A stretch of DNA of 64,000 nt from JBCCXL01 sp039191605 (GTDB lineage Bacteria; Acidobacteriota; Thermoanaerobaculia; Multivoradales; JAHZIX01): NCBI GenBank assembly GCA_039191605.1, contig JBCCXL010000011.1:150913-214912 (forward strand), in the 5' to 3' direction. A program made the position numbers and the translations under genes. Shown piece after piece: positions 1 to 8,377 of the stretch. The notes under the pieces are model-generated. The model had not been told where the DNA came from and did not search any database. It saw only the letters and a list, made by a program, of their open reading frames with translations. How positions within the stretch are numbered: the first letter of the stretch is position 1; each line of letters begins with the position of its first letter.

Positions 1-1
1 G

Positions 2-1342
2 CGGCGCAACGCCGACAAGAGCCTGATGCTCTCTCAGGTGGACCGCTGGATCCGCGAGGACCTCTGGGCCTGGATCATGTCCTTCGGGCGCTGGCGCAGC
101 TCCCGCAAGAAGAGGCTGCAAGAGGCCCGCCAGCGCAAAGGAGAGCAGGGACGAGGGGGGCGTGAATCGGGAGATTCAAGAAGAGGCGTGGGAGTCCAGC
201 TCCCGGGCCGCAGGATCGTGCTTCGCCTACCCCGCCTCGGCCTTCGGGTGGTGAATTTGATGGACCGCTTCGTGGTCCGCCACTTTGTCTCCATCCTCGG
301 CCTGGTGATGCTCTCCGGCCTGGTGCTCTACGTGGTGGCGGACCTCGGCGAGAACGTCGACGACATCCTGAAGAACAACATCAGCACCGACGTGCTGGTG
401 GACTACTACAAGTTCAAGTCCCTTCAGATCCTCTACGACATCTCCCCCATCGTCATTTTGGTGACCACCCTGCTCACCTTCAGCCTGCTCTCCCGCAGCA
501 ACGAGCTCACCGCCTTCAAGGCCCTGGGGGTCAGCCTCTTCCGACTCTCCCTGCCGGTCATCGCCATGGCCTTCCTGGTGGCGGCCTTCAACGTCTACCT
601 GCAGAGCGAGGTGCTGCCGGCCTCCAACCAGCGAGTCTCGGCCCTCAAAGACGAGATCAAGGGGCGCAAGAAGAGCGCGCGAACCTTCCAACGCCTCGAC
701 CGCCAATGGCTCTTTGGCCAGGGCCGCTACGTCTACCACTACGTCGACTACGAGCCCGAGGAGCAGAAGCTCAACAAACTCCAGGTCTTTGAGTTCGACG
801 AGAACCTGCGCCTCGCCCGCCGCCTCTACACCACCGCCGCCCGCTACCAGGCCGAGGACGGCGGCTGGATCTTCGACAGCGGCTGGATGGTGGCCTTCGA
901 CGGCACCCGCATCGAAGCCCTGGAGACCTTCGACGAACCGCGGCTCTCGGACTATCCGGAGACCCCGGAATACTTCACCGCCGAGATCAGGCCACCGAAG
1001 CAGCTGAGCTACCGCGAGCTCCAGAGCTATATCGCCGACCTCGAGCGCCGAGGCAGCGCCCATCCGGAGCTCAAGGTAGAGCTCCACGGCAAGATCGCCT
1101 ATCCGGCCATCTCCCTGGTGATGGTGCTGGTCGCCCTACCCTTCGCCTTCCGCCTCGGCCGCCACGGCGCCCTCTACGGCATCGGCCTCTCGGTGATCCT
1201 GGGCATCTGCTTCATGGCCCTCTACATCTTCTTCACCACCCTCGGCGCCGCCGGAGCCCTGCCGCCGCTCCTCGCCGTATGGAGCCCGAACCTGGTCTTC
1301 GCCCTCTTTGCGGGCTATCTCTTCTTGGGTGTTCGCACCTGA
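2..1342 (+). CDS. lptG: LptF/LptG-family permease, 5' partial (LptG half of an apparent LptF-LptG fusion)
   Basis: This is an inner-membrane permease of the LptB2FG transporter, which extracts lipopolysaccharide and passes it toward LptE/LptD. The LptG-like part begins near position 260 (MDRFVVRHFVSILGL), with a membrane segment directly after it. Two more hydrophobic segments follow near 430-500 and 540-610, then a periplasmic beta-rich stretch (about 640-1010) and three C-terminal membrane segments (about 1090-1340), the YjgP/YjgQ layout. The reading frame is open to the left edge. The roughly 85 residues before the LptG start are basic and hydrophilic, as expected for a linker after the last helix of an upstream LptF unit. 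I therefore infer one fused polypeptide cut by the window. A separate LptG starting at an internal codon near 260 cannot be excluded. Confidence 0.8.
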   Translation, partial: RRNADKSLMLSQVDRWIREDLWAWIMSFGRWRSSRKKRLQEARQRKGEQGRGGRESGDSRRGVGVQLPGRRIVLRLPRLGLRVVNLMDRFVVRHFVSILGLVMLSGLVLYVVADLGENVDDILKNNISTDVLVDYYKFKSLQILYDISPIVILVTTLLTFSLLSRSNELTAFKALGVSLFRLSLPVIAMAFLVAAFNVYLQSEVLPASNQRVSALKDEIKGRKKSARTFQRLDRQWLFGQGRYVYHYVDYEPEEQKLNKLQVFEFDENLRLARRLYTTAARYQAEDGGWIFDSGWMVAFDGTRIEALETFDEPRLSDYPETPEYFTAEIRPPKQLSYRELQSYIADLERRGSAHPELKVELHGKIAYPAISLVMVLVALPFAFRLGRHGALYGIGLSVILGICFMALYIFFTTLGAAGALPPLLAVWSPNLVFALFAGYLFLGVRT

Positions 1343-1388
1343 GAGAGCCTCTTGGGGCCAGGGCATAATAGGGCGGGCCAGAAACGCA

Positions 1389-2879
1389 ATGTCGAAGGAT
1401 CCTGCTCCCTCCGTGGAGACCGCGCGCTCGCCCGGGTGGCGCTTCGATCACTCGTACTCGCGGCTACCCCAGCAGCTGTGGGACTCCCCAGATCTCTCTC
1501 CGGTCTCCGATCCCCGTCTCTCGATCCTCAATCGTCCCCTGGCTGAAGAGATGGGGCTCGATCCCGAAGCTCTCGCCCACCCGAACCAGGTCGAGGTGCT
1601 CGCCGGCAATCGAGTGCCGAAGGGCGGCCTCGCGCTGGCGCAGGCCTACGCCGGCCATCAATTCGGGCACTTCACGAGACTCGGGGACGGGCGAGCGATG
1701 CTCTTGGGCGAGCACCTGACGCCGGACGGGCGGCGCCTCGACGTGCAGCTCAAGGGCAGCGGACGGACGGTGTTCTCCCGCGGCGGCGACGGGCGGGCTC
1801 CTCTGGGACCGATGCTGCGGGAGTACGTGATCAGCGAGGCGATTCACGAGCTGGGGATCCCGACCACCAGGAGCCTCGCGGTGGTCGAGACGGGAGAACC
1901 GGTATTCCGCGACGGTCCGCTGCCCGGGGCGGTGTTGACGCGAATTGCGTCGAGCCACATCCGTGTGGGGACCTTCGAATACGCGACGGCGCTGCGAGAG
2001 TCTTCTCTCACTCAGGCCCTTGTCGAGGCGACTATCGAGCGGCACTTCCCCGAGCTTGCCGAGGCGGACGATCCGGCCATCGAGCTGCTCCGGAGCGTCG
2101 CGGAGCTGCAGGCGGATCTCATCGCCCGCTGGCTGGCGGTCGGCTTCATCCACGGGGTGATGAACACCGACAACATGACTCTTTGCGGCGAGACCATCGA
2201 CTATGGGCCGTGCGCCTTTCTCGACGCCTACCATCCCGACACCGTGTTCAGCTCCATCGACCGCCACGGGCGCTACGCTTTCGGCCGGCAGGTCGGGATC
2301 GCCCTCTGGAACCTGGCCCGCTTCGCGGAGTCTCTCCTCCCGCTCCTGGATAGCGTTCCCGAACGGGCCGTAGAGCGGGCGCAGGAGACTGTCGACACTT
2401 TTCCTGAGCTCTTCGAGCGGCGCGAACTGGCTGCGATGAGGGCGAAACTGGGGCTCCTCGGCAAGGAGCACGACGATGAGAAGACAGACGAGAAGCTAGT
2501 CTCTGACCTGCTCTCCCTGATGGCGAAGCGCCGGACGGATTACACCAACGCCTTCCGGGATCTGATCGCCGGACGGCTCCCGTCGGGAGACGAGGCCTTC
2601 AGCGACTGGATGGAGGCCTGGAAGGCCCGCCTCGCCCGTCAGCCGGACTCGGAGCCGGAGAGGATCTTGCGAATGCAGGCCGTCAATCCGGCCGTCATCC
2701 CCCGCAACCACCGGGTGGAGGAAGCCCTCTCCGCCGCGTCGGAGCAGCACGACCTCGGGCCGTTCCGAAGTCTGCTCGCCGCGCTGGCCGATCCCTACGA
2801 CCACGCGCGGGAACGCCCCGGGTACGACGAGCCCGCTCCGCCGAGCGAAGTGCCCTACCGCACCTTCTGCGGCACCTGA
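1389..2879 (+). CDS. selO: SelO/YdiU-family protein AMPylase
   Basis: This is a pseudokinase-fold enzyme that transfers AMP from ATP to protein hydroxyl groups (SelO family, UPF0061). The 496-residue length is typical. Family signatures are present: AYAGHQFGHF (87-96), LGDGRAMLLGE (98-108), QLKGSGRT with the expected nucleotide-binding Lys122, SRGGDGRAPLGPMLREY (130-146), and HGVMNTDNM (255-263) followed by the metal-binding Asp271 of the DYGP motif. The protein ends FCGT, so Cys occupies the position where eukaryotic SelO has selenocysteine; no Sec insertion is needed. The ATG at 1389 is preferred over an upstream in-frame codon because the extra 27 residues do not look like the family N-terminus. 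It lies 46 bp after the permease gene and converges on the COG0523 gene. Confidence 0.95.
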   Translation: MSKDPAPSVETARSPGWRFDHSYSRLPQQLWDSPDLSPVSDPRLSILNRPLAEEMGLDPEALAHPNQVEVLAGNRVPKGGLALAQAYAGHQFGHFTRLGDGRAMLLGEHLTPDGRRLDVQLKGSGRTVFSRGGDGRAPLGPMLREYVISEAIHELGIPTTRSLAVVETGEPVFRDGPLPGAVLTRIASSHIRVGTFEYATALRESSLTQALVEATIERHFPELAEADDPAIELLRSVAELQADLIARWLAVGFIHGVMNTDNMTLCGETIDYGPCAFLDAYHPDTVFSSIDRHGRYAFGRQVGIALWNLARFAESLLPLLDSVPERAVERAQETVDTFPELFERRELAAMRAKLGLLGKEHDDEKTDEKLVSDLLSLMAKRRTDYTNAFRDLIAGRLPSGDEAFSDWMEAWKARLARQPDSEPERILRMQAVNPAVIPRNHRVEEALSAASEQHDLGPFRSLLAALADPYDHARERPGYDEPAPPSEVPYRTFCGT

Positions 2880-2919
2880 TTCCCCGCCACCATCACCCCG
2901 ACGGGGCCAATCCAGCGAC

Positions 2920-4113
2920 TCAGTCGACCTTGCGCAGGCTCTTCGGCCAAGGATCGGCAAAGACTTCTCCACGCTCCCAAGCGGCGACTTCTTCGTCCGT
3001 GCACAAAGCGCTCTGCAAAGCGGCTTCAAAGGCCTTGCAGGCAGCGGGCAGTCCAATGAGAGTGAGCTCGTTGGTGCGATCCCCGAAGATAGGGTGCTCT
3101 GCCTGGAGTCGCTCCTTGAGAAGCTCGACTTCAAAAGGCAGCAGCTTGCCATCTCGGTCGTGGACAGTCTCGGCGACCCAGAGGCCGGTCAGCTCGAGGG
3201 CAATCTGGCTGCCGGATTGCTGCCACAGAAGAACGTCGCCGGGACGAGATGCAAGCCACAAGAAGCCCTTAGTGCGATAGAGACCGGTGCCGAGCTGACT
3301 CTGACAAACGTCGTACAAGCGCTGCGGGTGGAAGGGGCGCGGGTCGCTGAGGATGATCGCCTCCACATCCTCAGGAGTAGGAGCGTCTAGGGTGAGGCCG
3401 AATTGATCGGCGAGGGCCTCGAGATCCGCGAGCCTGGGCGCGGGGGTGTTGTCGAGCTGCGAGAGGCGAAGGCCAGCGAGGGCGGAAAGTCCCACCGTGG
3501 CGTGGGGCTGCAGCTTCCTCAGGGTACGGACCTGGGCATCCACGACGGCCTGGGGGACGGTGTCGATCTTCGTCAAGATGATCACGCTGGCGAAGACCAG
3601 CTGTTCTGCGAGGATCTCCGCGGCGCGGTGCAGGGCGGGGTCATTGGAGGGAGTCGCTTCGCCGGTGAAAATGCGGCCGTCGGCAAAGTCCCGGTGAAGG
3701 CTCAGAGCGTCGACGGTGACGATGAAGTGGCGCAGCCGAAACCGATCATCCTGGGTCAAGGCGACGATCAGGGGCCACGGCCGCGCCGCGCCGGTGCTCT
3801 CGCAGAGGACGTGGGGCGGCGCGGAGTCGAGGGCCGCGATCTCCCCCAGCACCCGACCCACGGACGGATGGAGCTGCTCGCTAGCGTGAGTGCCGTGCAG
3901 AGCCGCCACGCCGTCAATCAGCTGTCCTGCTTCGGGCCTGGAGCTTTCCGCTGCGAGCAGCTCGGCATCGACGCCGAAATCGCTGAGGTCATGGACGATC
4001 ATGGCGGCGTCGCGCATCGCCTCGTCGTTGCGCCAACGCCGGAGCAGCGTAGTTTTCCCCGAGCCAAGAAAGCCGCAGAGAATCGTGATGGGGAGGGTCT
4101 TGGTCCGACTCAT
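2920..4113 (-). CDS. COG0523 (CobW/YjiA-like) GTPase lacking the CxCC motif
   Basis: This is a G3E-family GTPase of the kind that delivers metal ions, often zinc, to client proteins. Walker A is GFLGSGKT (14-21), the switch-II-like segment is CESTGAARPW (near 100), and a TKID motif stands at the base-specificity site. The C-terminal CobW_C domain is clear: RPFHPQRLYD, then GDRTNELTLIG, then a DPWP ending. The family hallmark metal site, normally NGCICC shortly after the first switch, is replaced here by a segment reading GVAALHGTHAS with no cysteine. The length (397 residues) suits the YjiA/YeiR-type branch. Its role in metal handling is inferred from the family only. No zinc-related neighbours are present. 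Confidence 0.85.
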   Translation of the reverse strand: MSRTKTLPITILCGFLGSGKTTLLRRWRNDEAMRDAAMIVHDLSDFGVDAELLAAESSRPEAGQLIDGVAALHGTHASEQLHPSVGRVLGEIAALDSAPPHVLCESTGAARPWPLIVALTQDDRFRLRHFIVTVDALSLHRDFADGRIFTGEATPSNDPALHRAAEILAEQLVFASVIILTKIDTVPQAVVDAQVRTLRKLQPHATVGLSALAGLRLSQLDNTPAPRLADLEALADQFGLTLDAPTPEDVEAIILSDPRPFHPQRLYDVCQSQLGTGLYRTKGFLWLASRPGDVLLWQQSGSQIALELTGLWVAETVHDRDGKLLPFEVELLKERLQAEHPIFGDRTNELTLIGLPAACKAFEAALQSALCTDEEVAAWERGEVFADPWPKSLRKVD

Positions 4114-4507
4114 GGGGGCTTGTCAGTTTCCTCGGTGCAAGAGGCCCAATGAAAAGGCCCGGTGAAAGAAGGTCCGGGAAAAGTGAGGAGCTCGGGAGAG
4201 CCCCCAACGCCCCTACCCCGCCAGGCTGCTAGCGCCCGACATCAATACCTTTCCGCGGCCTCTGAAGGAGAACTCGGCGAGGACTCGAACAGTCTTCTTC
4301 CAGAAGGCTGATCAGCGTCGTCCAGGCAGCTTCAACAGAGTTCAAGCATCGCATGAATCGACGGCCTTGGACGAAGGAATGAGCGGCTTTTCCGGACGTA
4401 TCACGGGAAAAGAAGGAAGCCAGCTTCATGACCCCCGGCTTCGTCACCCACGACAGGGCCGCCGGCAAACCGAGCCTTCACGCGGGACGAGGGAACGCTG
4501 ATGCTCG
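4114..4507. other. intergenic region without a recognisable gene
   Basis: About 390 bases separate the leftward COG0523 gene from the end of the leftward tautomerase gene. A 79-codon frame on the minus strand shows no recognisable domain or convincing ribosome site. I see no strong terminator hairpin with a T-tract. The promoter of the COG0523 gene must lie here, but no good -35/-10 pair stands out. Confidence 0.4.
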
Positions 4508-4927
4508 TCATCCGAGATTCGCTGAACTGAGCTCCTTCCAGGCCTGCTCTTCAGGACTGCCAGGCTCTGGAAGGATCTGTCCGTTTTCCATCGCGTTCGA
4601 AGCCGATCCGGACACCAGGGTGACGACAACCTCTTCAGCATCGCAGCCGAGAGCATCGGCCGCCCCCCGCGTGATGCGTTCGACCATCTCTGCCTTCTGC
4701 TCCGGCGTTCGGCCGGCACGAATTCCGCCGCTCACCAAGATGGCCTTCCCTTGGGGGACCTCGCGAAAGCCGCATTCTTCGTCGGCCTGATCGCTGAAGA
4801 AGACGTTGACGAATTGAATCGGCGCCCCGGTGACGTCGACATGCACTTCGGTGATGCATTCGGCGATCTGACGCCGTTGAGCTAGATCAGCGCGGCCCGT
4901 CCCGAGGGTCGAGAGATAGATGGGCAT
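4508..4927 (-). CDS. tautomerase-superfamily protein, cis-3-chloroacrylic acid dehalogenase (cis-CaaD)-like
   Basis: This 139-residue protein starts Met-Pro, so removal of Met would expose the catalytic Pro1 of the tautomerase superfamily. Compared with my recollection of cis-CaaD, the mature protein keeps His28, the Arg pair (Arg69 and Arg72, one residue shifted) in GGIRAGRT, and a Glu (113) before NG-x-ILPEPG. The position of the active-site Tyr103 is Thr102. It carries two beta-alpha-beta units and an LPEPG tail typical of the cis-CaaD branch. The gene is last in a leftward operon after an iron alcohol dehydrogenase and an aldehyde dehydrogenase, which fits a hydratase or dehalogenase acting on an unsaturated acid. 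The true substrate is unknown. AAGGAAAGGAGAACCG-like sequence before the ATG gives a good ribosome site. Confidence 0.75.
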   Translation of the reverse strand: MPIYLSTLGTGRADLAQRRQIAECITEVHVDVTGAPIQFVNVFFSDQADEECGFREVPQGKAILVSGGIRAGRTPEQKAEMVERITRGAADALGCDAEEVVVTLVSGSASNAMENGQILPEPGSPEEQAWKELSSANLG

Positions 4928-4960
4928 CGGTTCTCCTTTCCTTGCTGGTCTTCCTGCCGC

Positions 4961-5287
4961 CTACAGCCTCGTGCCGTGAGTGACGATGAGCAGCTCACTG
5001 GCGTCTGCTCCCGTCGCGTCGATCCACATCTCGTTGACTCGGTGCATGAACTCTGACCTGCGGTCAAAAGGCAGAGCATCGGGTACGACACAGAGGAGCA
5101 CGCTCGAGTTGCTGGGCTTTCCTGCAGTCCAGCCGTAGCCTCGAGGAATGACCTTCCACCTCACTTCGAGCTCACCCGCCGGGTTATGGAATGCATCGGC
5201 GGCGATCTTCTTGAGCTTGGCGGTCAGCTCATTCTGAAGATCCTCGGCCTGATGCCCTTCCTGGATGGTCGCAATGCATTGGGTCAT
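4961..5287 (-). CDS. small tautomerase-fold-like protein lacking Pro1
   Basis: This 108-residue protein lies 33 bp upstream of the cis-CaaD-like gene in the same operon. Its second half (LLCVVPDALPFDRRSEF, then VNEMWIDATGADASELLIV) matches the second beta-alpha-beta unit of tautomerases, and the first half can be aligned with the partner's first unit. The residue after Met is Thr, so the catalytic Pro1 is absent. It could be a non-catalytic partner subunit, as in heteromeric trans-CaaD where only one subunit carries the working proline, or a diverged stand-alone protein. Assignment to the fold is by eye and moderately uncertain. An AGGGGAGCAC ribosome site precedes the ATG. Confidence 0.6.
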   Translation of the reverse strand: MTQCIATIQEGHQAEDLQNELTAKLKKIAADAFHNPAGELEVRWKVIPRGYGWTAGKPSNSSVLLCVVPDALPFDRRSEFMHRVNEMWIDATGADASELLIVTHGTRL

Positions 5288-5371
5288 GGTGTGCTCCCCT
5301 GTGTCGCCTACTGGTGTCGCTTTGATGGTGCGCTGGTATCGAGCGGTAGCCGGCGGATTGCCGCTCCGTCG

Positions 5372-6764
5372 TCAGCTCAACTTCCGGATCAGATCCATCT
5401 GGCGATCGGAGTGGCCGTAGTACTTGATGTCCAGCTCGACGGCATTCCACTTCTCCAGCACCGGCTTGAAATGGGAGAAGCACTCGAAGCTGTACTCCCC
5501 GTGGTACCGCCCCATGCCGCTATTACCGACACCGCCGAAGGGAAGGTTGGAGTTGGTCACCTGCATCACCGCATCGTTGATGGCACCGCTGCCGAAGGGA
5601 ATCTCGGCGAGGAAACGCTGCTTGGTCGCCTTGTCTGTAGAGAACAAGTAGCCAGCGAGGGGCTTCTCGAAGCTCTTGACGATGTCGAAGGCCTCATCGA
5701 GGGTCTCGAACTCGATCACGGCGAGGATGGGGCCAAAGATCTCGTCCTGCATCGCCGCATCCTCGACGCTCACGTTGTGAATCACCGTCGGATGGATGAC
5801 CCGCTCTTCGCGATTCATCTCGCCGCCGTAGTAGACCTTCTCGGGATCAATGAGCGCCGCGACTCGGTCAAAGTTGCGCTCGTTGATGATGCGAGTGAAG
5901 TTGCCGTTCTCGACGGAATAGTCGTGCTTCTCAATCTCGTGGGCCATCCGCTCGAGCACGCGGTCCTTGATGCTCTTGTGGACCAGCACATAGTCCGGAG
6001 CCAGACAGAGCTGCCCTGAGTTGATGAACTTTGCCCAGATCAGCCGCTTGACGCCAACGTCGACGGCCGCATCCTCAGCGAAGATTGCGGGATTCTTGCC
6101 GCCCAGCTCCAGCGTGACGTTCGTCAGGTGAGGAGCTGCCGCTTGGTTGACGATGCGGCCAACCTGGGGGCTGCCGGTGAAGAAGATCTTGTCCCAGCGC
6201 TGGTTCAAGAGACGTCGTCTCCGGAATTCCGCCCTCCACCACCTGAAGGTAGCGAGGGTCGAAGTTCTCGTTGATGATCTTCGCCATCACGCGACTGGTT
6301 TCCGCCGGCAGCTCGCTGGGCTTCAGGACAGTAGTGTTGCCCGCCACCATGGATCCCACCACTGGGGTCAGGGATAGGTTGTAGGGGAAATTCCATGCTC
6401 CGATCACCAGCGTGACGCCGAGAGGTTCCGGGACGATGTAGCTCTTGGCGGGCTGGTTGAGGAGGTTCGTCGCGACCTTGCGCGGCTTCATCCATTTATC
6501 GAGATTCTTGATCGCCAGCTCCAGCTCTTCGAAGAGGGGGAAGGTCTCGGTCAGCTGCGTGTGGTGCTTGGATTTCCCGAAGTCGTTGTAGATCGCTTCG
6601 TAGAGCTCATCCAAGTGCTCTCGCAGGAGCCGGTCGAGCTTCTCGAGCTGCTGCCGGCGAAACTCCACCGAGAGGGTCGCTCCGGTGCGAAAGTACTCGC
6701 GCTGGCGGTCGACTAGTTGCTGAATCTGCTCTTCGGTCATCGGGGTCTGCTGGATATCGTTCAT
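5372..6764 (-). pseudogene. ALDH3-type aldehyde dehydrogenase interrupted by a frameshift
   Basis: Two overlapping minus-strand frames together make one NAD(P)-dependent aldehyde dehydrogenase of about 460 residues. The upstream part (from the ATG at 6764, behind a GGAAGAG ribosome site) reads to VVEGGIPETT. The downstream part continues at LLNQRWDKIFFTGSP with LELGGKNP (catalytic Glu) and NSGQLCLAPDY (catalytic Cys), ending LPFGGVGNSGMGRYHG and beyond. The break is near 6206-6216, in a CT-rich run where loss of 2 nt (or gain of 1) accounts for the shift. Everything else is intact, so this is either a recent inactivation or a sequencing error. Its place between the alcohol dehydrogenase and the tautomerases suggests oxidation of the aldehyde made by the former. 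Confidence 0.85.
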
Positions 6765-6923
6765 CGTCTCTTCCTTTTGGTTGCTGTGGTGATGTCGAGT
6801 CTCTGGGCCTCGGGTGTTTCCGGCGGCCATCGCTTGAATCGTCATGATTAGGTTCTGCGGGAGAGTCGTTGCTTAGCTCTGAATCTCAGATCTGAGGGCC
6901 TGGACGGGTACGGTCGCGGTGCC

Positions 6924-8120
6924 TCAAGAAGCGGGTTCCGTGGTGAGGGCGTGAAGGATCTCTAGGCACTGTGCCTGGCTCATCAGCTTCGGAACCGCGT
7001 AGAAGGAACGGGCTTCCTTCCGGGCGTTCTTGGCGATCGACGGGAAGTGCTGATGCTGCAGCTCTACAAGGCCTAGCGGAATATCCAACGCCCGCCCTAG
7101 GCGCTCGACGCGATCGATAAAGCGCTGAGCTAAGTGCTCCTCGCTTCCGTCACCGTCACCACTCACTACCCTCTCCAGCTCCGCGAATCTCGCCGAGCTG
7201 CTCGGCTTGTTGAAGCGCATCACCCGCGGCAGGATGACGGCGTTAGCGAGCCCATGAGGCGTGTTGTAGTGGGCGCTGACCTGGTGTGAAATCGCGTGGA
7301 CATAGCCAAGGCCGGACTTATTGAAGGCATAGCCAGCGAGAAAGGAGGCGAGAGCCACCAGCTCTCGAGCTTGGAGGTTCTCTCCGTTCTCGTAGGCTTC
7401 GGGAAGGTGCTCGAGGAGTAGCTTGACGGCCAGCCTCGCATCGCGCTCAGCATCGCTGAACCGATTCACCGACGTGTAGGCCTCGATGGCATGAGTCAGC
7501 GCATCCATTCCGGTCGCTGCCGTGATGTGCGGCGGAAGGGATTTGAGCAGGCTCGCGTCGAGAGCCGCTGCCGTCGGAATCAGCTTGGCGTCGACGACAA
7601 ATCTCTTCTGGTGAGTCTCGGTCTCAGAGATCACGGCGGCGTTGGTGACCTCCGAGCCGGTCCCGGAGGTTGTCGGCACGACGTAGAAGGGCAAGGTGGG
7701 CCGCTTCACCTTCAGCAATCCCACCACCTGCCCGACGGTAGCTCCGTTGGCGGAGCAGGCCGCGATGACTTTCGCCGCATCGATGGCAGAGCCGCCTCCC
7801 ACTGCGAACACGCTGTCGCAAGCGTTCTCCTCGCATTGCCGGATGCCCGCTTCGATCACCTCGAAGGTTGGATTGGGGATGATGCCGTCAAAGACCGTGA
7901 CCTCGGAGCCTTCCTGCCGGAAGCGGCTGAGCAGGTCGTCGAGAAGACCCAGCTCGAGCAGGTTCTTCTCGGTCACCAGCAGGGGGCGTCTATGCCCCGA
8001 AGCTTTGACGAAGCTCGCCAGCTGATTGGCGGAGCCGGTTCCCGTGAACAGAAGCGGCTTCTCGGAGGGAAACAGCTTGGTGAATAGCTTCAACGAGAGA
8101 TTGGTGAGCCGCTTCATCAT
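6924..8120 (-). CDS. iron-containing (group III) alcohol dehydrogenase
   Basis: This 398-residue oxidoreductase converts an alcohol to an aldehyde or the reverse with NAD(P). It shows the nucleotide-binding GGGSAIDAAK (near 106), PTTSGTGSEVTNAAVI (near 147) and the metal-site segments MDALTHAIEAY and YVHAISHQVSAHYNTPHGLANA. These supply the histidine ligands; the Asp ligand precedes them. It is the first gene of the leftward operon alcohol dehydrogenase, aldehyde dehydrogenase, two tautomerases. Its promoter region carries an operator shared with the divergent TetR gene. The physiological substrate cannot be read from the sequence; a short-chain or unsaturated alcohol is inferred from the operon. 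Confidence 0.93.
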   Translation of the reverse strand: MMKRLTNLSLKLFTKLFPSEKPLLFTGTGSANQLASFVKASGHRRPLLVTEKNLLELGLLDDLLSRFRQEGSEVTVFDGIIPNPTFEVIEAGIRQCEENACDSVFAVGGGSAIDAAKVIAACSANGATVGQVVGLLKVKRPTLPFYVVPTTSGTGSEVTNAAVISETETHQKRFVVDAKLIPTAAALDASLLKSLPPHITAATGMDALTHAIEAYTSVNRFSDAERDARLAVKLLLEHLPEAYENGENLQARELVALASFLAGYAFNKSGLGYVHAISHQVSAHYNTPHGLANAVILPRVMRFNKPSSSARFAELERVVSGDGDGSEEHLAQRFIDRVERLGRALDIPLGLVELQHQHFPSIAKNARKEARSFYAVPKLMSQAQCLEILHALTTEPAS

Positions 8121-8161
8121 GGTCTTGGTCCTCTGGTTACGTTGGCGTTCCGTGGTCTCTT

Positions 8162-8181
8162 ATTATACTGCACAGTGTAGT
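8162..8181 (-). promoter_or_regulatory. -10 box and operator for the alcohol dehydrogenase operon
   Basis: On the minus strand a perfect -10 box TATAAT (8167-8162) lies 41 nt before the alcohol dehydrogenase ATG. Overlapping its upstream edge is the near-perfect palindrome ACTGCACAGTGTAGT (8167-8181; arms ACT.CAC and GTG.AGT around a central A). A close copy sits at the TetR promoter. No consensus -35 box is visible at the right distance, so activation or a weak -35 is possible. I infer this is the TetR-protein binding site. Confidence 0.65.
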
Positions 8182-8324
8182 TTACTCGATAGGCGACGTC
8201 AAGGCGGCCCTAGGGAAATTCTTGGGATCACCTGGCAAGGGACTAAGTGCTACACGTAGAGTCTTTAAGATGCCCGTGGACGACCAAGAAGTCGTATCTT
8301 GCGTGGCTAAACAGCATTAAGTAC

Positions 8325-8349
8325 ACTACACAGGACAGTTCACTATAAT
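8325..8349 (+). promoter_or_regulatory. operator and -10 box for the TetR gene
   Basis: ACTACACAGGACAGT (8325-8339) matches the reverse complement of the other operator (ACTACACTGTGCAGT) at 12 of 15 positions. It stands 4 nt before a perfect TATAAT (8344-8349), which is 28 nt before the TetR ATG. One copy at each divergent promoter implies joint control of regulator and operon. Confidence 0.65.
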
Positions 8350-8377
8350 CGCTTTCCTAGAGAAATGAGGTTGGGAG

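Noticed and set aside
4229..4468. A 79-codon minus-strand frame between the COG0523 and tautomerase genes
   Set aside because: No ribosome site or domain, and the residue pattern is not protein-like.
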